A stretch of DNA of 50,763 nt, taken from positions 1 through 50,763 of the forward strand of contig JAFLCP010000047.1 of the NCBI GenBank assembly GCA_017303505.1, in the 5' to 3' direction. The position numbers and the translations under genes are program-made. The stretch is from Planctomycetota bacterium. Its GTDB lineage: Bacteria > Planctomycetota > Planctomycetia > Pirellulales > Pirellulaceae. The stretch's first letter is position 1, and each line of letters starts with the position of its first letter. Positions 25,457 to 33,804 of the stretch are shown here, piece after piece. The notes beneath the pieces were generated by a model. That model did not search any database. It was not told the origin of the DNA and was given only the letters and a program-made list of their open reading frames with translations.

Positions 25457-25472
25457 GATATTCAAATATATC
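25457..25472. promoter_or_regulatory. Candidate ArsR-type operator
   Basis: GATATTCAAATATATC: GATAT and ATATC are inverted around a six-base centre, 18 bases before the ArsR start. The AT-rich ATATnnnnATAT look is common for ArsR-family sites (family knowledge); binding here is inferred. Confidence 0.4.
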
Positions 25473-25550
25473 GGAACATTACGACATCGACTAGATGCGA
25501 TTTAGTGGATTTGGGTGGAAAATGGGCAAATTGAGGGGAAACGGCAGCGA

Positions 25551-26360
25551 TTATTCCTGAAATGTCTCAGCTTGGCCCGGGAAATCGCCATTCTGCAAGT
25601 CGTTTTTGAACTGGGTTACAGCTTCGACCGCCATTTGCCGCAACTGAGCATATTGGCGGACGAATTTGGGGAGGTAGCCGGAGTTCCATCCGAGAAGGTC
25701 GTTGGTCACCAGGACTTGGCCATCGCAGTGTGGTCCCGCACCGATGCCGATGGTTGGGACGGTGAGTTGTCGCGTAACTTCGGCAGCAATCGCATCGGGT
25801 ACACATTCCATGAGAACGGAGAACGCGCCGGCTTGTTGGGCGGTTGTCGCATCGTGGAGAACGCGTTCGGCATTACGTTGTACGACATAGCCTCCCAGGG
25901 CATGTACGCTCTGGGGGCGCAAGCCAACATGGGCCATGACGGGAATCCCTGCATCCACCAACGCAGCGATTGTGTCTGCTTGAGCGGCTCCACCTTCGAG
26001 TTTTACTCCATGGCAGCCTGTTTTTTTCATCAGTTTTGCGGCGGCTCGCAATGTGTCCTGAACGCCAAGTTGCCCGTGCGGAAAGGGGAGGTCGACCAAA
26101 ACAAACGCTCGTTGCGAACCGCGGGTCACCATTTCGCCATGGTAAATCATATGGTTCAGCGTTACTGGAATGGTGGTCGAGTGCCCTTGGACGACCATGC
26201 CCAGGCTATCGCCGACCAGTAGTACATCGACACCCGCTTCGTCCAGCAATTGAGCTGTGGGGAAATCATAGGCGGTCAACATGGTGATGCGTTGCCCGCG
26301 AGTTTTCATTTTTTGGAGATCGCGAATCGTGATGCGTCGTTTGGGTTGGCTGGAGGTCAT
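25551..26360 (-). CDS. panB: 3-methyl-2-oxobutanoate hydroxymethyltransferase
   Basis: 269 residues from ATG 26360 (MTSSQPKRRITIRDL), normal for PanB. The TIM barrel shows its landmarks: MLTAYDFPTAQLLDEAGVDV, LLVGDSLGMVVQGH with the Mg-binding Asp and Ser, GCHGVKLEGG, MAHVGLRPQSVHALGGY, ECVPDAIA (catalytic Glu nearby) and TIGIGAGPHCDGQVLV. It adds a hydroxymethyl group from 5,10-methylene-tetrahydrofolate to ketoisovalerate, the first step of pantothenate and CoA synthesis. It stands alone on the minus strand; panC is not in the window. The nearness to a CoA-disulfide reductase is probably chance. Confidence 0.95.
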   Translation of the reverse strand: MTSSQPKRRITIRDLQKMKTRGQRITMLTAYDFPTAQLLDEAGVDVLLVGDSLGMVVQGHSTTIPVTLNHMIYHGEMVTRGSQRAFVLVDLPFPHGQLGVQDTLRAAAKLMKKTGCHGVKLEGGAAQADTIAALVDAGIPVMAHVGLRPQSVHALGGYVVQRNAERVLHDATTAQQAGAFSVLMECVPDAIAAEVTRQLTVPTIGIGAGPHCDGQVLVTNDLLGWNSGYLPKFVRQYAQLRQMAVEAVTQFKNDLQNGDFPGQAETFQE

Positions 26361-26667
26361 GTCACTCGGTTTGGGTGTTGGGCAAGTCAAGGTTGCCCAC
26401 AGATTTGGTTGCCGCAAAATTGGGGTTTCTTAGAGCTTTAGGTGCAATTGTCCGTTATAATGCGGTGCATCCCCGCGAGAACGTTTTGATTCTCCGTCAG
26501 CTCTCCCATCATGATTCCTACATTGTAATTGTTCGGGGAGCGGGCGTGGTGCGAATCAAACCACGTGAGGCAGAAATAATGCCGATCATGCCCCTGGCAT
26601 CCCCGGGAATTTCCGTTGCTTGACTTATCCGCGCCGAATGTTGCCGCGTTTAGTGGAGGTTGATCCG
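26361..26667. other. Spacer between panB and the secreted-protein gene
   Basis: Divergent promoter space of 307 bases. A TATAAT is at 26456-26461 (plus). No gene of protein character was seen; the short open frames here begin within panB's 5' end and look random. Confidence 0.4.
26456..26461 (+). promoter_or_regulatory. -10-like TATAAT before the secreted-protein gene
   Basis: A perfect TATAAT, but 206 bases from the start codon and without a good -35 element. If used, it leaves a long leader. Confidence 0.3.
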
Positions 26668-27483
26668 ATGTCGAACCGTTTGAACTTCTTTGCTTTGGTA
26701 TCCCTTGCGTCGCTCGTGTGGGTCTCTTCGGGTACTTTGGTCGTGGGGCAAGGCAATGGAGCCAATCGGCAGAACTTCAATCTCAAGGGTTCGCTGGTGG
26801 ACATGCAACGTGGTGTGCTCAAAGTGGCTGCTGAAGCAGACAAGAAAGAGTACATCGTTAAGTTGCCCAACGAAATCGAGCAAGTACGCTACTCGGGTCA
26901 AGCGGTGAAGGAGTGGTTAAGCGGTGGAATGTTTGTCCGTTTCGATGTACAGATGGACGAAAAAGGAAAAGTGTTGGGGTCATTGAAGCAGGTAGAAGTT
27001 TTTATGCCTGATCCGAAGTTGCCCAATACTCCGGACAATATGAAGAACAATGTGCCAGGCGTTTATCCGTTGAGTGTGCCAGGAGCGGAAAATCTTTTCA
27101 GTGATGATACCAAGAAAGAAGTTATCAAGTCGTTCCGTGTCATTGCTCAAGTGGCTGGTGTCAACAAAAACAAATTGGTCGCTGCTGCAGGTGGAAGTCG
27201 TATGCAGGTCGAGTTGGATGATAATGTTTCGATCAACATTAACGTTCCCGGTTTTGATTTTTTCCAAGCGGGCGATGATGTTACCATCGCAGGATTTGTG
27301 TATCCCGATCAGCCCGGTTTTGTTGAAGCGGCTCGCGTGACGGTCGTTGGCAAGAAGCCGATTGGAGAGAAGCCTGCTAAAGGGGCGAAGTCCAATTCAC
27401 GCACTCAACGCAACAAGAAAGAGCCCGCCGCAAAAGATGCTGCAAAAGCGGGCGCAAAGGAACCTGCCAAAGACGACAAGTAA
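26668..27483 (+). CDS. Secreted protein with signal peptide and Lys/Ala-rich tail, unknown
   Basis: 271 residues from ATG 26668, decided by GGAGG seven bases upstream. A signal peptide (RLNFFALVSLASLVWVSSG, likely cleaved near VVGQG) leads to a beta-rich body with two similar halves: GSLVDMQRGVLKVAAEADKK / VRFDVQMDEKGKVLGSLKQV and VAGVNKNKLVAAAGGSRMQV / GDDVTIAGFVYPDQPGFVEA. The last ~40 residues are Lys/Ala/Pro rich and look disordered. It is probably envelope-associated. No family was recognised beyond resemblance to planctomycete-specific secreted proteins. It converges on the next gene. Confidence 0.75.
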   Translation: MSNRLNFFALVSLASLVWVSSGTLVVGQGNGANRQNFNLKGSLVDMQRGVLKVAAEADKKEYIVKLPNEIEQVRYSGQAVKEWLSGGMFVRFDVQMDEKGKVLGSLKQVEVFMPDPKLPNTPDNMKNNVPGVYPLSVPGAENLFSDDTKKEVIKSFRVIAQVAGVNKNKLVAAAGGSRMQVELDDNVSININVPGFDFFQAGDDVTIAGFVYPDQPGFVEAARVTVVGKKPIGEKPAKGAKSNSRTQRNKKEPAAKDAAKAGAKEPAKDDK

Positions 27484-27506
27484 GCGGATCATTGGCAGGT
27501 TGGTTG

Positions 27507-28043
27507 TTAGGCCCAGCCGCGTTCCATGAGATGACGTTCTTGTTTCTCTTCAGCGAGAATCTCGTTTTGAAGGCGTCGCATGGTGTTGCGATATTGCGCA
27601 ATGTTTTGTTTCGAAATCGGATTGGCTTTTATCTCTTCGATCAATTCGCTCAGGTCGTTCAAAATGGCAGCCTGCCATTTCTCTACATCTCTCAGCACAG
27701 GTGAAAGGCTGGGATGTTGGGTTACGGCGCGTTCCAATAAGCCGTCGCCTGAGACTTGTTGAAAATGATCTTCGATCAGCGCCTTGAACTCTAAGCTCAG
27801 TTGCACAATTTCTGCGGTCGATGATTCGTTGTCACCATCGTCATTCCATAAATTGAATTGCAAAACGAGTAAGGTTAACGCTTGCTCAACTTTGGTTTGC
27901 AATAGATGCAGATGTTGACGAGCGTTAGAGAATTCCTCTCTATTCTGAAACATGGGAGCCTCGGTCGAATGCGTAGTGGAAGATGGGGCTATGGACGAGT
28001 TGTTAAACTTGGCCATAGCCGCAGCATGTGGGTTACTTTGCAT
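27507..28043 (-). CDS. Hypothetical helical protein
   Basis: 178 residues from ATG 28043; the first ~30 residues (Asn, Ser and Thr rich) may be disordered or the start may be later, for instance at the Met of MFQNREEFSNARQHL. The rest is all helical and strongly charged (ARQHLHLLQTKVEQALTLLV, LSELIEEIKANPISKQNIAQ, RNTMRRLQNEILAEEKQERH), with coiled-coil-like heptads. No signal peptide or membrane segment. The gene is 22 bases before the universal stress gene in position but behind it in reading order, so the two may share a transcript. No function is known. Confidence 0.65.
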   Translation of the reverse strand: MQSNPHAAAMAKFNNSSIAPSSTTHSTEAPMFQNREEFSNARQHLHLLQTKVEQALTLLVLQFNLWNDDGDNESSTAEIVQLSLEFKALIEDHFQQVSGDGLLERAVTQHPSLSPVLRDVEKWQAAILNDLSELIEEIKANPISKQNIAQYRNTMRRLQNEILAEEKQERHLMERGWA

Positions 28044-28065
28044 TGTGGTTTACGACTAACGAATG

Positions 28066-28506
28066 TTATTTGTCTGGTGGTAACTTCGTCACCAACACAG
28101 GGCAATGCGACAATCGCACGACTCGTTCGGCTACGGAGCCCAGCAAAAATCGTGTGAAGCCGGTGCGGCCATGGGATGGGATCACAATCAAATCTGCTCC
28201 AAGCTCTACAGCGCGATCGGCAATGACTTGTCCTGGATCACCCAGGCGAACTTCGGTGACGACGCCCTTGAGTGATGGATCGTTGAGTTCTTCTTGCATC
28301 GCTTCGGAAGCGTGTCGAATACGTTCAGCGTCATCGATAGTTGCCCAAACCACGCCTGGCTCTGTTGGAATCAGAAATGGCAACACGTGCAGGACGTGTA
28401 CTTGTTCGGGACGTTCTACAATTTGAAGCGCTGTCTTGAGCGAATTGTGCGAATGGTCCGAAAAGTCGAACGGTACTAACACGCACTTGTTGAGAGGCCA
28501 AGCCAT
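28066..28506 (-). CDS. Universal stress protein (UspA family)
   Basis: 146 residues from ATG 28506, with AAGGAG eight bases upstream; a longer reading adds 24 Ser-rich residues and is rejected. The fold is VLVPFDFSDHSHNSLKTAL at the N-terminus and IVIPSHGRTGFTRFLLGSVA, then VVRLSHCPVLV at the C-terminus. The G-x2-G-x9-G-S ATP-binding pattern is nearly kept (HGRTGFTRFLLGSVAE), so it may bind ATP. Such proteins help survive starvation and oxidative stress. The divergent spacer to 28805 (299 bases) shows no further feature. Confidence 0.9.
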   Translation of the reverse strand: MAWPLNKCVLVPFDFSDHSHNSLKTALQIVERPEQVHVLHVLPFLIPTEPGVVWATIDDAERIRHASEAMQEELNDPSLKGVVTEVRLGDPGQVIADRAVELGADLIVIPSHGRTGFTRFLLGSVAERVVRLSHCPVLVTKLPPDK

Positions 28507-28805
28507 ATCCAAACTCCTTAGTTCATTTTTGACAGACTCACTTGAGCTAGATGAATCAAGTAACAAAGGCCGTGCCAAAGCGTCGGCTCACGCCCAGCTT
28601 TTTGAAGCTTTGCCGTAAAAATGTTTCGTTCACACCGGTAAGGGAGGGGATGGGTGCCTTCAATCGGCTCGAATTTTGTTTCTCGCACCGTTATCGTGTT
28701 CGGAATTTTGGATTCAGCGGTTAGATTTGGTGTGTTCGTGTGCGATGGGTTCCCTGGGCGTCCTAAAAGTGTGCGGTTGGGCACTAAGTGTGCGGGAGAA
28801 ACAAG
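28507..28805. other. Divergent spacer between the stress protein and the aldolase
   Basis: I see no gene, repeat or clear promoter hexamers here; it must hold the two promoters. Confidence 0.4.
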
Positions 28806-29783
28806 ATGGCGGAATTACTGAATCGAAAAAACTTGCGCGGTCTTATCCCACCCATGGTGACACCCATTCAAATGGATGGTGGCCTCGATGTTTCCGCCAT
28901 TGGTCGCTTGGTCGAGCACATGATCGGGGGTGGTGTCAGCGGTATCTTTATCCTCGGAACTTGCGGCGAAGGAAATGCGCTCAGCTATCGCAAGCGTTAT
29001 CAATTCGTCGAGTTCGTTTGTGAAGCGGCTCGCGGTCGCGTCCCCGTATTGGTGAGCGTAAGCGATACATCTTACGAAGAAGCCCTGGATTTAGCCGAGC
29101 ACGCATACGCCAGTGGAGCTTCAGCGATCGTGTCGACCGGGCCTTATTTTCTGCCAGTCCCAATGGGGCATTTGGAAATCTATTTTGAGCGTTTAGCCGA
29201 AGAGAGTCGTTTGCCGCTCGTCTTGTACAACATGCCCGGTTGCACCAAGTTTTGTCTCGATCCGGCCACCGTAGCCCGCTTGGCCCAGAACTCGAAGATC
29301 ATCGGCATCAAAGATAGTTCGGGCGATTTGAAATATGTTGAGCAATTGGTTCAGGCGGTGAAGCCTCATCATTTTCCGGTTCTGATCGGCCCGGAAGAAG
29401 TTTTGGTTCAGGCGATGCGGCTTGGGGCAGTTGGGGGTGTTAATGGCGGAGGTGTATTGTTTCCGGCCGTTTATGCAGCCAGAATCGCCGCCTTTGCAGC
29501 CGGCAATATGGAGTTGGTTGAGCGAACCGACCGATTTGTGCAACGATTCAGCAAGCAAATCTTCCCCACATCGACAGGTCGCATGGCCGTTATCGAGTCG
29601 CTCAAGCAGGGGTTAGCGACGATGGGGCTCTGTCAGCCTTGGGTTTTGTCGCCATTGCAGCCGCTGGATGGCGAGCATCGTCATCGAATTGAACGCAAGA
29701 TTGCCGAATTTGAAATTGAGGCAGCTGAAATTTGTTCAGTATGTAGCCCGGGCGTGCTCGCTCGGGAATCTGGCAGCGAGTGA
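28806..29783 (+). CDS. Dihydrodipicolinate synthase (DapA/NAL) family aldolase
   Basis: 325 residues from ATG 28806 (GGGAG eight bases upstream). A class I aldolase barrel: GTCGEG at 51-56, Tyr141 in LVLYNMPG and Schiff-base Lys169 in IIGIKDSSGD. It condenses or cleaves pyruvate or a 2-keto-3-deoxy sugar acid; DapA would start lysine synthesis, but the Cys in GTCGEG and the position far from lysine genes suit the wider family as well (N-acetylneuraminate lyase, KDG aldolase). The C-terminus is longer than usual, and the last dozen residues (CSPGVLARESGSE) are encoded by an intergenic palindromic repeat that the frame has read into. Confidence 0.85.
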   Translation: MAELLNRKNLRGLIPPMVTPIQMDGGLDVSAIGRLVEHMIGGGVSGIFILGTCGEGNALSYRKRYQFVEFVCEAARGRVPVLVSVSDTSYEEALDLAEHAYASGASAIVSTGPYFLPVPMGHLEIYFERLAEESRLPLVLYNMPGCTKFCLDPATVARLAQNSKIIGIKDSSGDLKYVEQLVQAVKPHHFPVLIGPEEVLVQAMRLGAVGGVNGGGVLFPAVYAARIAAFAAGNMELVERTDRFVQRFSKQIFPTSTGRMAVIESLKQGLATMGLCQPWVLSPLQPLDGEHRHRIERKIAEFEIEAAEICSVCSPGVLARESGSE

Positions 29784-29883
29784 GTTTGCGGGGTTAGCAC
29801 GAGCCAGGAGGTTCGTGTTACGGGACACGAGCGAGGACGCTCGTGCTACGACTGGGATACGAGCGAGGACGCTCGTGCTACGA
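29743..29883. repeat. Array of four short palindromic repeats
   Basis: Two perfect copies of the 25-mer beginning ACGAGCGAGGACGCTCGT lie at 29827-29851 and 29859-29883, 32 bases apart, each a hairpin (ACGAGCG-AGGA-CGCTCGT). Two diverged ones are at 29743-29767 (inside the aldolase frame) and about 29793-29822. After them, to the rpsD start at 30122, nothing else was found. Confidence 0.8.
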
Positions 29884-30121
29884 GTTTCCCCTTGCCAGTT
29901 TGGCTTTATCTTGCCATACTTTTCGGTCCATATAGTTCTGAAGTCATGCTCAACCCCCACCATTCTCGTTGATTGGTGGTTGCCCTCCCTGAAAGGACCT
30001 TGTCCTTGGTGGGGTGTTCTCGTTTTCTTTTCGAGTGAGGGATTGGGCCGCGTCTGTCCGAAATAGAGGAAACAGACTAACACGACTTAGGTTCCTTTTT
30101 AGGTTTGGGAGCAAATGTAGT

Positions 30122-30730
30122 ATGGCCCGGTATCACGGCCCTAAAGCTCGCGTCAATCGTCGTTTGGGTGTTCTAGTTTTCGAAAATGCAGGCGCGATCA
30201 AGGCTAAAGAACGCCGCGACACAGTTCCTGGTATGCATGCTCGCGGCCGCCGCACGAGCAACTACGGCACCGCGTTGTCGGAAAAGCAAAAGATCAAATA
30301 CTATTACGGTTTGGGCGAGCGTCAGTTGCGACGCTTCTTCGCTGAAGCTGTACGTCGCAAAGGCAATACGGGTGAAAACCTGTTGATTCTGTGCGAGCGC
30401 CGTTTGGATAACGTCGTGCGTCGAGCTGGTTTCACCAAGACTCGTCCACAAGCTCGTCAGGGTATCGTTCATGGTCACTTCCGCGTTAACGGCGTCAAGG
30501 TAACCAGCCCCAGCTACTTGGTTCGCGCTGGCGACTTGATTGAAGTGAAGGGTCGCGAAAACCTCAAGAATCTCTATCGCGGAATCTTGGCAAACAGCAG
30601 TGCACAGCCACTCGATTGGGTCACTTTCGATACGGAAAACTTGACCGCTACGGTTAAGAGCGCTCCAACCTCGAACGACATCAGTTTGCCAGTGAACGCT
30701 AACATCGTGGTCGAATTCTTGTCACGATAA
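30122..30730 (+). CDS. rpsD: 30S ribosomal protein S4
   Basis: 202 residues from ATG 30122 (GGGAG ten bases upstream); an upstream in-frame reading of 36 codons is not protein-like. The N-terminus ARYHGPKARVNRRLGVLVFE, the KARRD-like KERRDTVPGMHARGRR and the S4 RNA-binding motif RRLDNVVRRAGFTKTRPQAR followed by GIVHGHFRVNGVKV are standard. S4 nucleates assembly of the small subunit on 16S rRNA and can repress its own mRNA. It is stand-alone here, without rpsK, rpsM or rpoA, in a mono-gene unit with a hairpin behind it. Confidence 0.97.
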   Translation: MARYHGPKARVNRRLGVLVFENAGAIKAKERRDTVPGMHARGRRTSNYGTALSEKQKIKYYYGLGERQLRRFFAEAVRRKGNTGENLLILCERRLDNVVRRAGFTKTRPQARQGIVHGHFRVNGVKVTSPSYLVRAGDLIEVKGRENLKNLYRGILANSSAQPLDWVTFDTENLTATVKSAPTSNDISLPVNANIVVEFLSR

Positions 30731-30755
30731 TTGGCCTAATCTCTCAAATTTTCTT

Positions 30756-30777
30756 GGGGGCTCTCTTTTCGTCCCCC
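30756..30777 (+). terminator. GGGGG/CCCCC hairpin behind rpsD
   Basis: A five-base G/C stem with a 12-base pyrimidine loop, 25 bases after the stop. A weak T-run (TTATTTTGG) follows at some distance. Confidence 0.4.
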
Positions 30778-30918
30778 TGGGAGTTATTTTGGAAGAAACC
30801 AAGTTTGCAGCAATCGTATCCTGCGGTTGCTGTAAACTTGACTTAGTCTCCAAGATATAAGTGGTCATTTCTGATTTGGGGCGACTGACCAAAGCCCGCA
30901 TAAAATCGCGAGAACATC

Positions 30919-32343
30919 ATGCATTCACAGCTTGTTGTTTTGGGTGGTGGACCTGGTGGATACGCGGCTGCTTTTTTGGCGGCCGACGAAGGTCTCGAAG
31001 TTACGTTGATTGAAGCAGAAGGCCGACTCGGTGGCACCTGTCTTCTCCGTGGCTGCATTCCCTCAAAGGCTTTGTTACACGTCGCTAAAGTTATTTCCGA
31101 AGCTCAAGAATTGACCCATGATTGGGGCGTTCAATTCTCGACTCCAACGGTCAACATCGACAAAGTTCGCGAACGCAAAGAGAAAGTGATTTCCACTTTG
31201 AGCGGTGGCTTGTCACAACTCGCGAAGCGTCGCAACGTAAAAGTCATCAAAGCCAAAGGTGTCTTTGAATCCAACACATCGATTCGTTTGGAAGGGGATG
31301 ATGAATCTGTGCCTTCCGAAAAACAAGTCACGTTCGATTATTGCATCGTTGCCACCGGCAGCACACCGGCGATGCCACCCGCTTTTCAAATCGGTAGCCC
31401 GCTGGTTATGGATAGCACCGGTGCACTGCAATTGACCGACATTCCAAAATCGATGTTGGTCGTCGGCGGCGGTTACATCGGACTCGAAATGGGTACCGTG
31501 TACGCAAACCTCGGTTCCAAAGTATCTGTCGTTGAATTGACCGATGGCTTATTGCAAGGTGCAGACCGTGATCTGGTCAAGCCATTGCACAAGCGACTCG
31601 ACAACTTGTTCGAGAAACGAATTTTCCTTAACACCAAAGTTGGCTCGATGGCCGAAATCGATGGTCAAGTTGAAGTGACCTTCGAAGGACCAGGCAAGTT
31701 TGGACATGAACGCTTTGACCGCGTTTTGGTCAGCGTGGGACGTCGTCCTACATCGCGTGGTATCGGACTTGAGAACACCAAGATTGTCACCGATCAACGC
31801 GGCTTCATTCCTTGCGACAAACAACAACGCACGGTTGAGCCCAACATCTTCGCGATTGGTGACGTTGCTGGTGAGCCAATGCTCGCTCACAAAGCATCGC
31901 ACGAAGCGAAGGTTGCCGTTGAAGTGATTTTGGGTGAACCTGTATCGTTCGATAAAGCTGCCATCCCAGCCGTCGTCTTCACCGATCCCGAAATCGCCTG
32001 GGCCGGTTTGACCGAAGACCAAGCCAAGAAACAAGGCATTACCGTGGATGTTGAAAGCTATCCATGGGCAGCCAGCGGTCGCGCTCAAGCCTTAGGTCGC
32101 ACCGATGGTCTTACCAAATGGTTGGTCGATCCAGAAACTCATCGCGTCTTAGGCTGCGGTATCGTTGGACCGGGCGCAGGTGAGTTAATTGCTGAAGCTG
32201 TGCTGGCTATCGAAATGGGTTGTGAAGTTCGCGATCTCACGGAAGCCATTCATCCTCATCCAACGTTGAGCGAAACATTGATGAATGCGGGTGAAGTGCA
32301 TTTCGGAACCGCGACTGAAATCTACAAGCCGAAAAGGCATTGA
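30919..32343 (+). CDS. lpd: Dihydrolipoyl dehydrogenase (E3)
   Basis: 474 residues. The FAD motif is VVLGGGPGGYAAAFLAADEG; the redox disulfide Cys41/Cys46 is in GGTCLLRGCIPSK; the NAD motif is VVGGGYIGLEMGTVYANLG. The active-site base His-Glu pair is in HPHPTLSETL near the end. It reoxidises dihydrolipoamide of the pyruvate and 2-oxoglutarate dehydrogenase or glycine cleavage complexes. The pair of residues after GGTC (LLR in place of LNV) is the only departure from the common form. No E1 or E2 gene is beside it. Confidence 0.95.
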   Translation: MHSQLVVLGGGPGGYAAAFLAADEGLEVTLIEAEGRLGGTCLLRGCIPSKALLHVAKVISEAQELTHDWGVQFSTPTVNIDKVRERKEKVISTLSGGLSQLAKRRNVKVIKAKGVFESNTSIRLEGDDESVPSEKQVTFDYCIVATGSTPAMPPAFQIGSPLVMDSTGALQLTDIPKSMLVVGGGYIGLEMGTVYANLGSKVSVVELTDGLLQGADRDLVKPLHKRLDNLFEKRIFLNTKVGSMAEIDGQVEVTFEGPGKFGHERFDRVLVSVGRRPTSRGIGLENTKIVTDQRGFIPCDKQQRTVEPNIFAIGDVAGEPMLAHKASHEAKVAVEVILGEPVSFDKAAIPAVVFTDPEIAWAGLTEDQAKKQGITVDVESYPWAASGRAQALGRTDGLTKWLVDPETHRVLGCGIVGPGAGELIAEAVLAIEMGCEVRDLTEAIHPHPTLSETLMNAGEVHFGTATEIYKPKRH

Positions 32344-32352
32344 GGGGTAGTT

Positions 32353-32411
32353 TTCAGTGATTCAGTGATTCAGTGATTCAGTTTTCAGTTTTCAGTTTTC
32401 AGTGGTTCAGG
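32353..32411 (+). repeat. Short tandem repeats TTCAGTGA and TTCAGTT
   Basis: Three copies of TTCAGTGA followed by three of TTCAGTT, then TTCAGTGG and TTCAGG. It starts nine bases after the lpd stop. The unit change from 8 to 7 bases suggests slippage. Confidence 0.9.
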
Positions 32412-32568
32412 AAAGACAGATGGCGCTCGTGGTTAAACGGTGTGTTTGACTACGAGCCCATTGCTTTTAGCGAATGATGGTTTTGGCACTGGCGGTGCTG
32501 GCGTCATAGATCGTTTCCGTTGGAGTCGATCGACGGATCGGTCGAACACCACCGGTAATACCCAACTC

Positions 32569-33450
32569 TTACGATACCCAATTTCTCTCTAACACACTGG
32601 TCGAGGCTACGGTGACCGCCGTCGGGTTGGCTAGTTCGGATAGTGGCGTGCTGGCTGCTGCTGCAACAATCACCTCACTAGCTTGTGGAACGGCAGCATA
32701 ATTCGAAACATCACCACCTCCATCAGAAACCCAGGCAAGCCAGTTCTTCTTAAGATGGCCTAAGCCGTTGTACTGATAAAATTTCTCCGTCGCTTGAGCC
32801 CAATCGTTGGTGCTCATTCCCGTTTGCAGATAGTCAACAAACTTGCGTGGACCACCCTGCGCTACCAAGAAACTGACCACAGAATAACCTTGTGCATACA
32901 GTGGGAGAGGATCCGCTGGATAGTCTTTGATGTGATAGAGGTCTTGAAAACTGAAGCCTTGCCCGGAGTGAAGATATCGAATGAGGAGTCGATCAAACTT
33001 GCTGCGTTCAGCGATGTGTTCAACCGTCGTGCAGGCTCCTTCATCAGCCCATCTCGGAACAGGTTTACCCATCGGAGCAAAGTGAGATGCTAGCACGGTG
33101 TGTGTTATTTCGTGGGGTAACACACTATCGAGCACACGTTCTTCAGTCCCTTCGACGCGCATTTGCCAGCGCCCAACGGTCCCTTGCATGAAGACGAAAT
33201 TGGTGACACCATTGGCTTCATGGTTGGGGCCCGCAATCACTTCGATCGGGCAGACATCTTCCCAAGCGGGTAACTCACGTCCAAGCCAATATAGGGCGAG
33301 CTGTTTGCGATAGCCTTCCGCTTGATCGCCAACTTTTTTGGCTAAAGCGGGGGTCTTGGCCGAAACGAAAAAGTTTTGCGTTCGATAATTGGCACCGCAA
33401 CTAAACAGTGCCGCCAGCGCAAAGCAAAGCGCGAATTTGCGAGCGTCCAT
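32569..33450 (-). CDS. Exported zinc metallopeptidase-like protein (gluzincin, peptidase MA-like)
   Basis: 293 residues from ATG 33450, with GGAG eight bases upstream. The N-terminus KFALCFALAALFSCG is a signal peptide with a Cys near the cleavage point, not a perfect lipobox. The zinc site is LPHEITHTVLASHF followed by WADEGACTTVE, the HExxH-(x)-E arrangement of gluzincins. The body has PRKFVDYLQTGMSTNDWAQA and GLGHLKKNWLAWV as in planctomycetal DUF1570-like proteins. It would act outside the cytoplasm; its substrate is unknown. Beyond its TAA stop the same frame stays open for 33 more codons and reads like protein. Confidence 0.75.
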   Translation of the reverse strand: MDARKFALCFALAALFSCGANYRTQNFFVSAKTPALAKKVGDQAEGYRKQLALYWLGRELPAWEDVCPIEVIAGPNHEANGVTNFVFMQGTVGRWQMRVEGTEERVLDSVLPHEITHTVLASHFAPMGKPVPRWADEGACTTVEHIAERSKFDRLLIRYLHSGQGFSFQDLYHIKDYPADPLPLYAQGYSVVSFLVAQGGPRKFVDYLQTGMSTNDWAQATEKFYQYNGLGHLKKNWLAWVSDGGGDVSNYAAVPQASEVIVAAAASTPLSELANPTAVTVASTSVLERNWVS

Positions 33451-33804
33451 GCCCGTTTCTCCATCTGTCCTGGCTAACTGACTTCCTAATAGCGCGACCA
33501 CAAAAGCGGCAACGCCAGCGCTAGCGAAATCCGGCCAGATTCACACCAGTCACGATGGCCCCAATCCTTGAGACCGCTCCGAATATAAAACGACCGGGGT
33601 TTTGGGGCCTAGATCAGTTTCTAGGAAGTTCGGCAAAATCGGCAAACTCGTTGCTTTGGCTAAGATTTGCCAGCTATCCAGCCTTAATCCGAGGCGGTTT
33701 ATGCGATTACCCCGGAAAAATGGGGAACAATTGGGCGGATTCTGCGCCTAACTGGGGCAGAAAAAACGCCCACCTCCCGCCCATACACCCCCCTCAGCGA
33801 TACC
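33451..33804. other. Divergent spacer between the metallopeptidase and the GT-C-like gene
   Basis: 354 bases without a supported gene or repeat. Short GGGG and CCCC runs occur, but no convincing promoter hexamers. Confidence 0.4.

Noticed and set aside
25515-26222. 235-codon plus frame opposite panB
   Set aside because: Antisense shadow of a textbook PanB; Cys- and Gly-rich without motif.
29827-29883. A short CRISPR array
   Set aside because: Only two perfect units with a 7-base gap; the units are self-complementary palindromes of a dispersed type and no cas gene is near.
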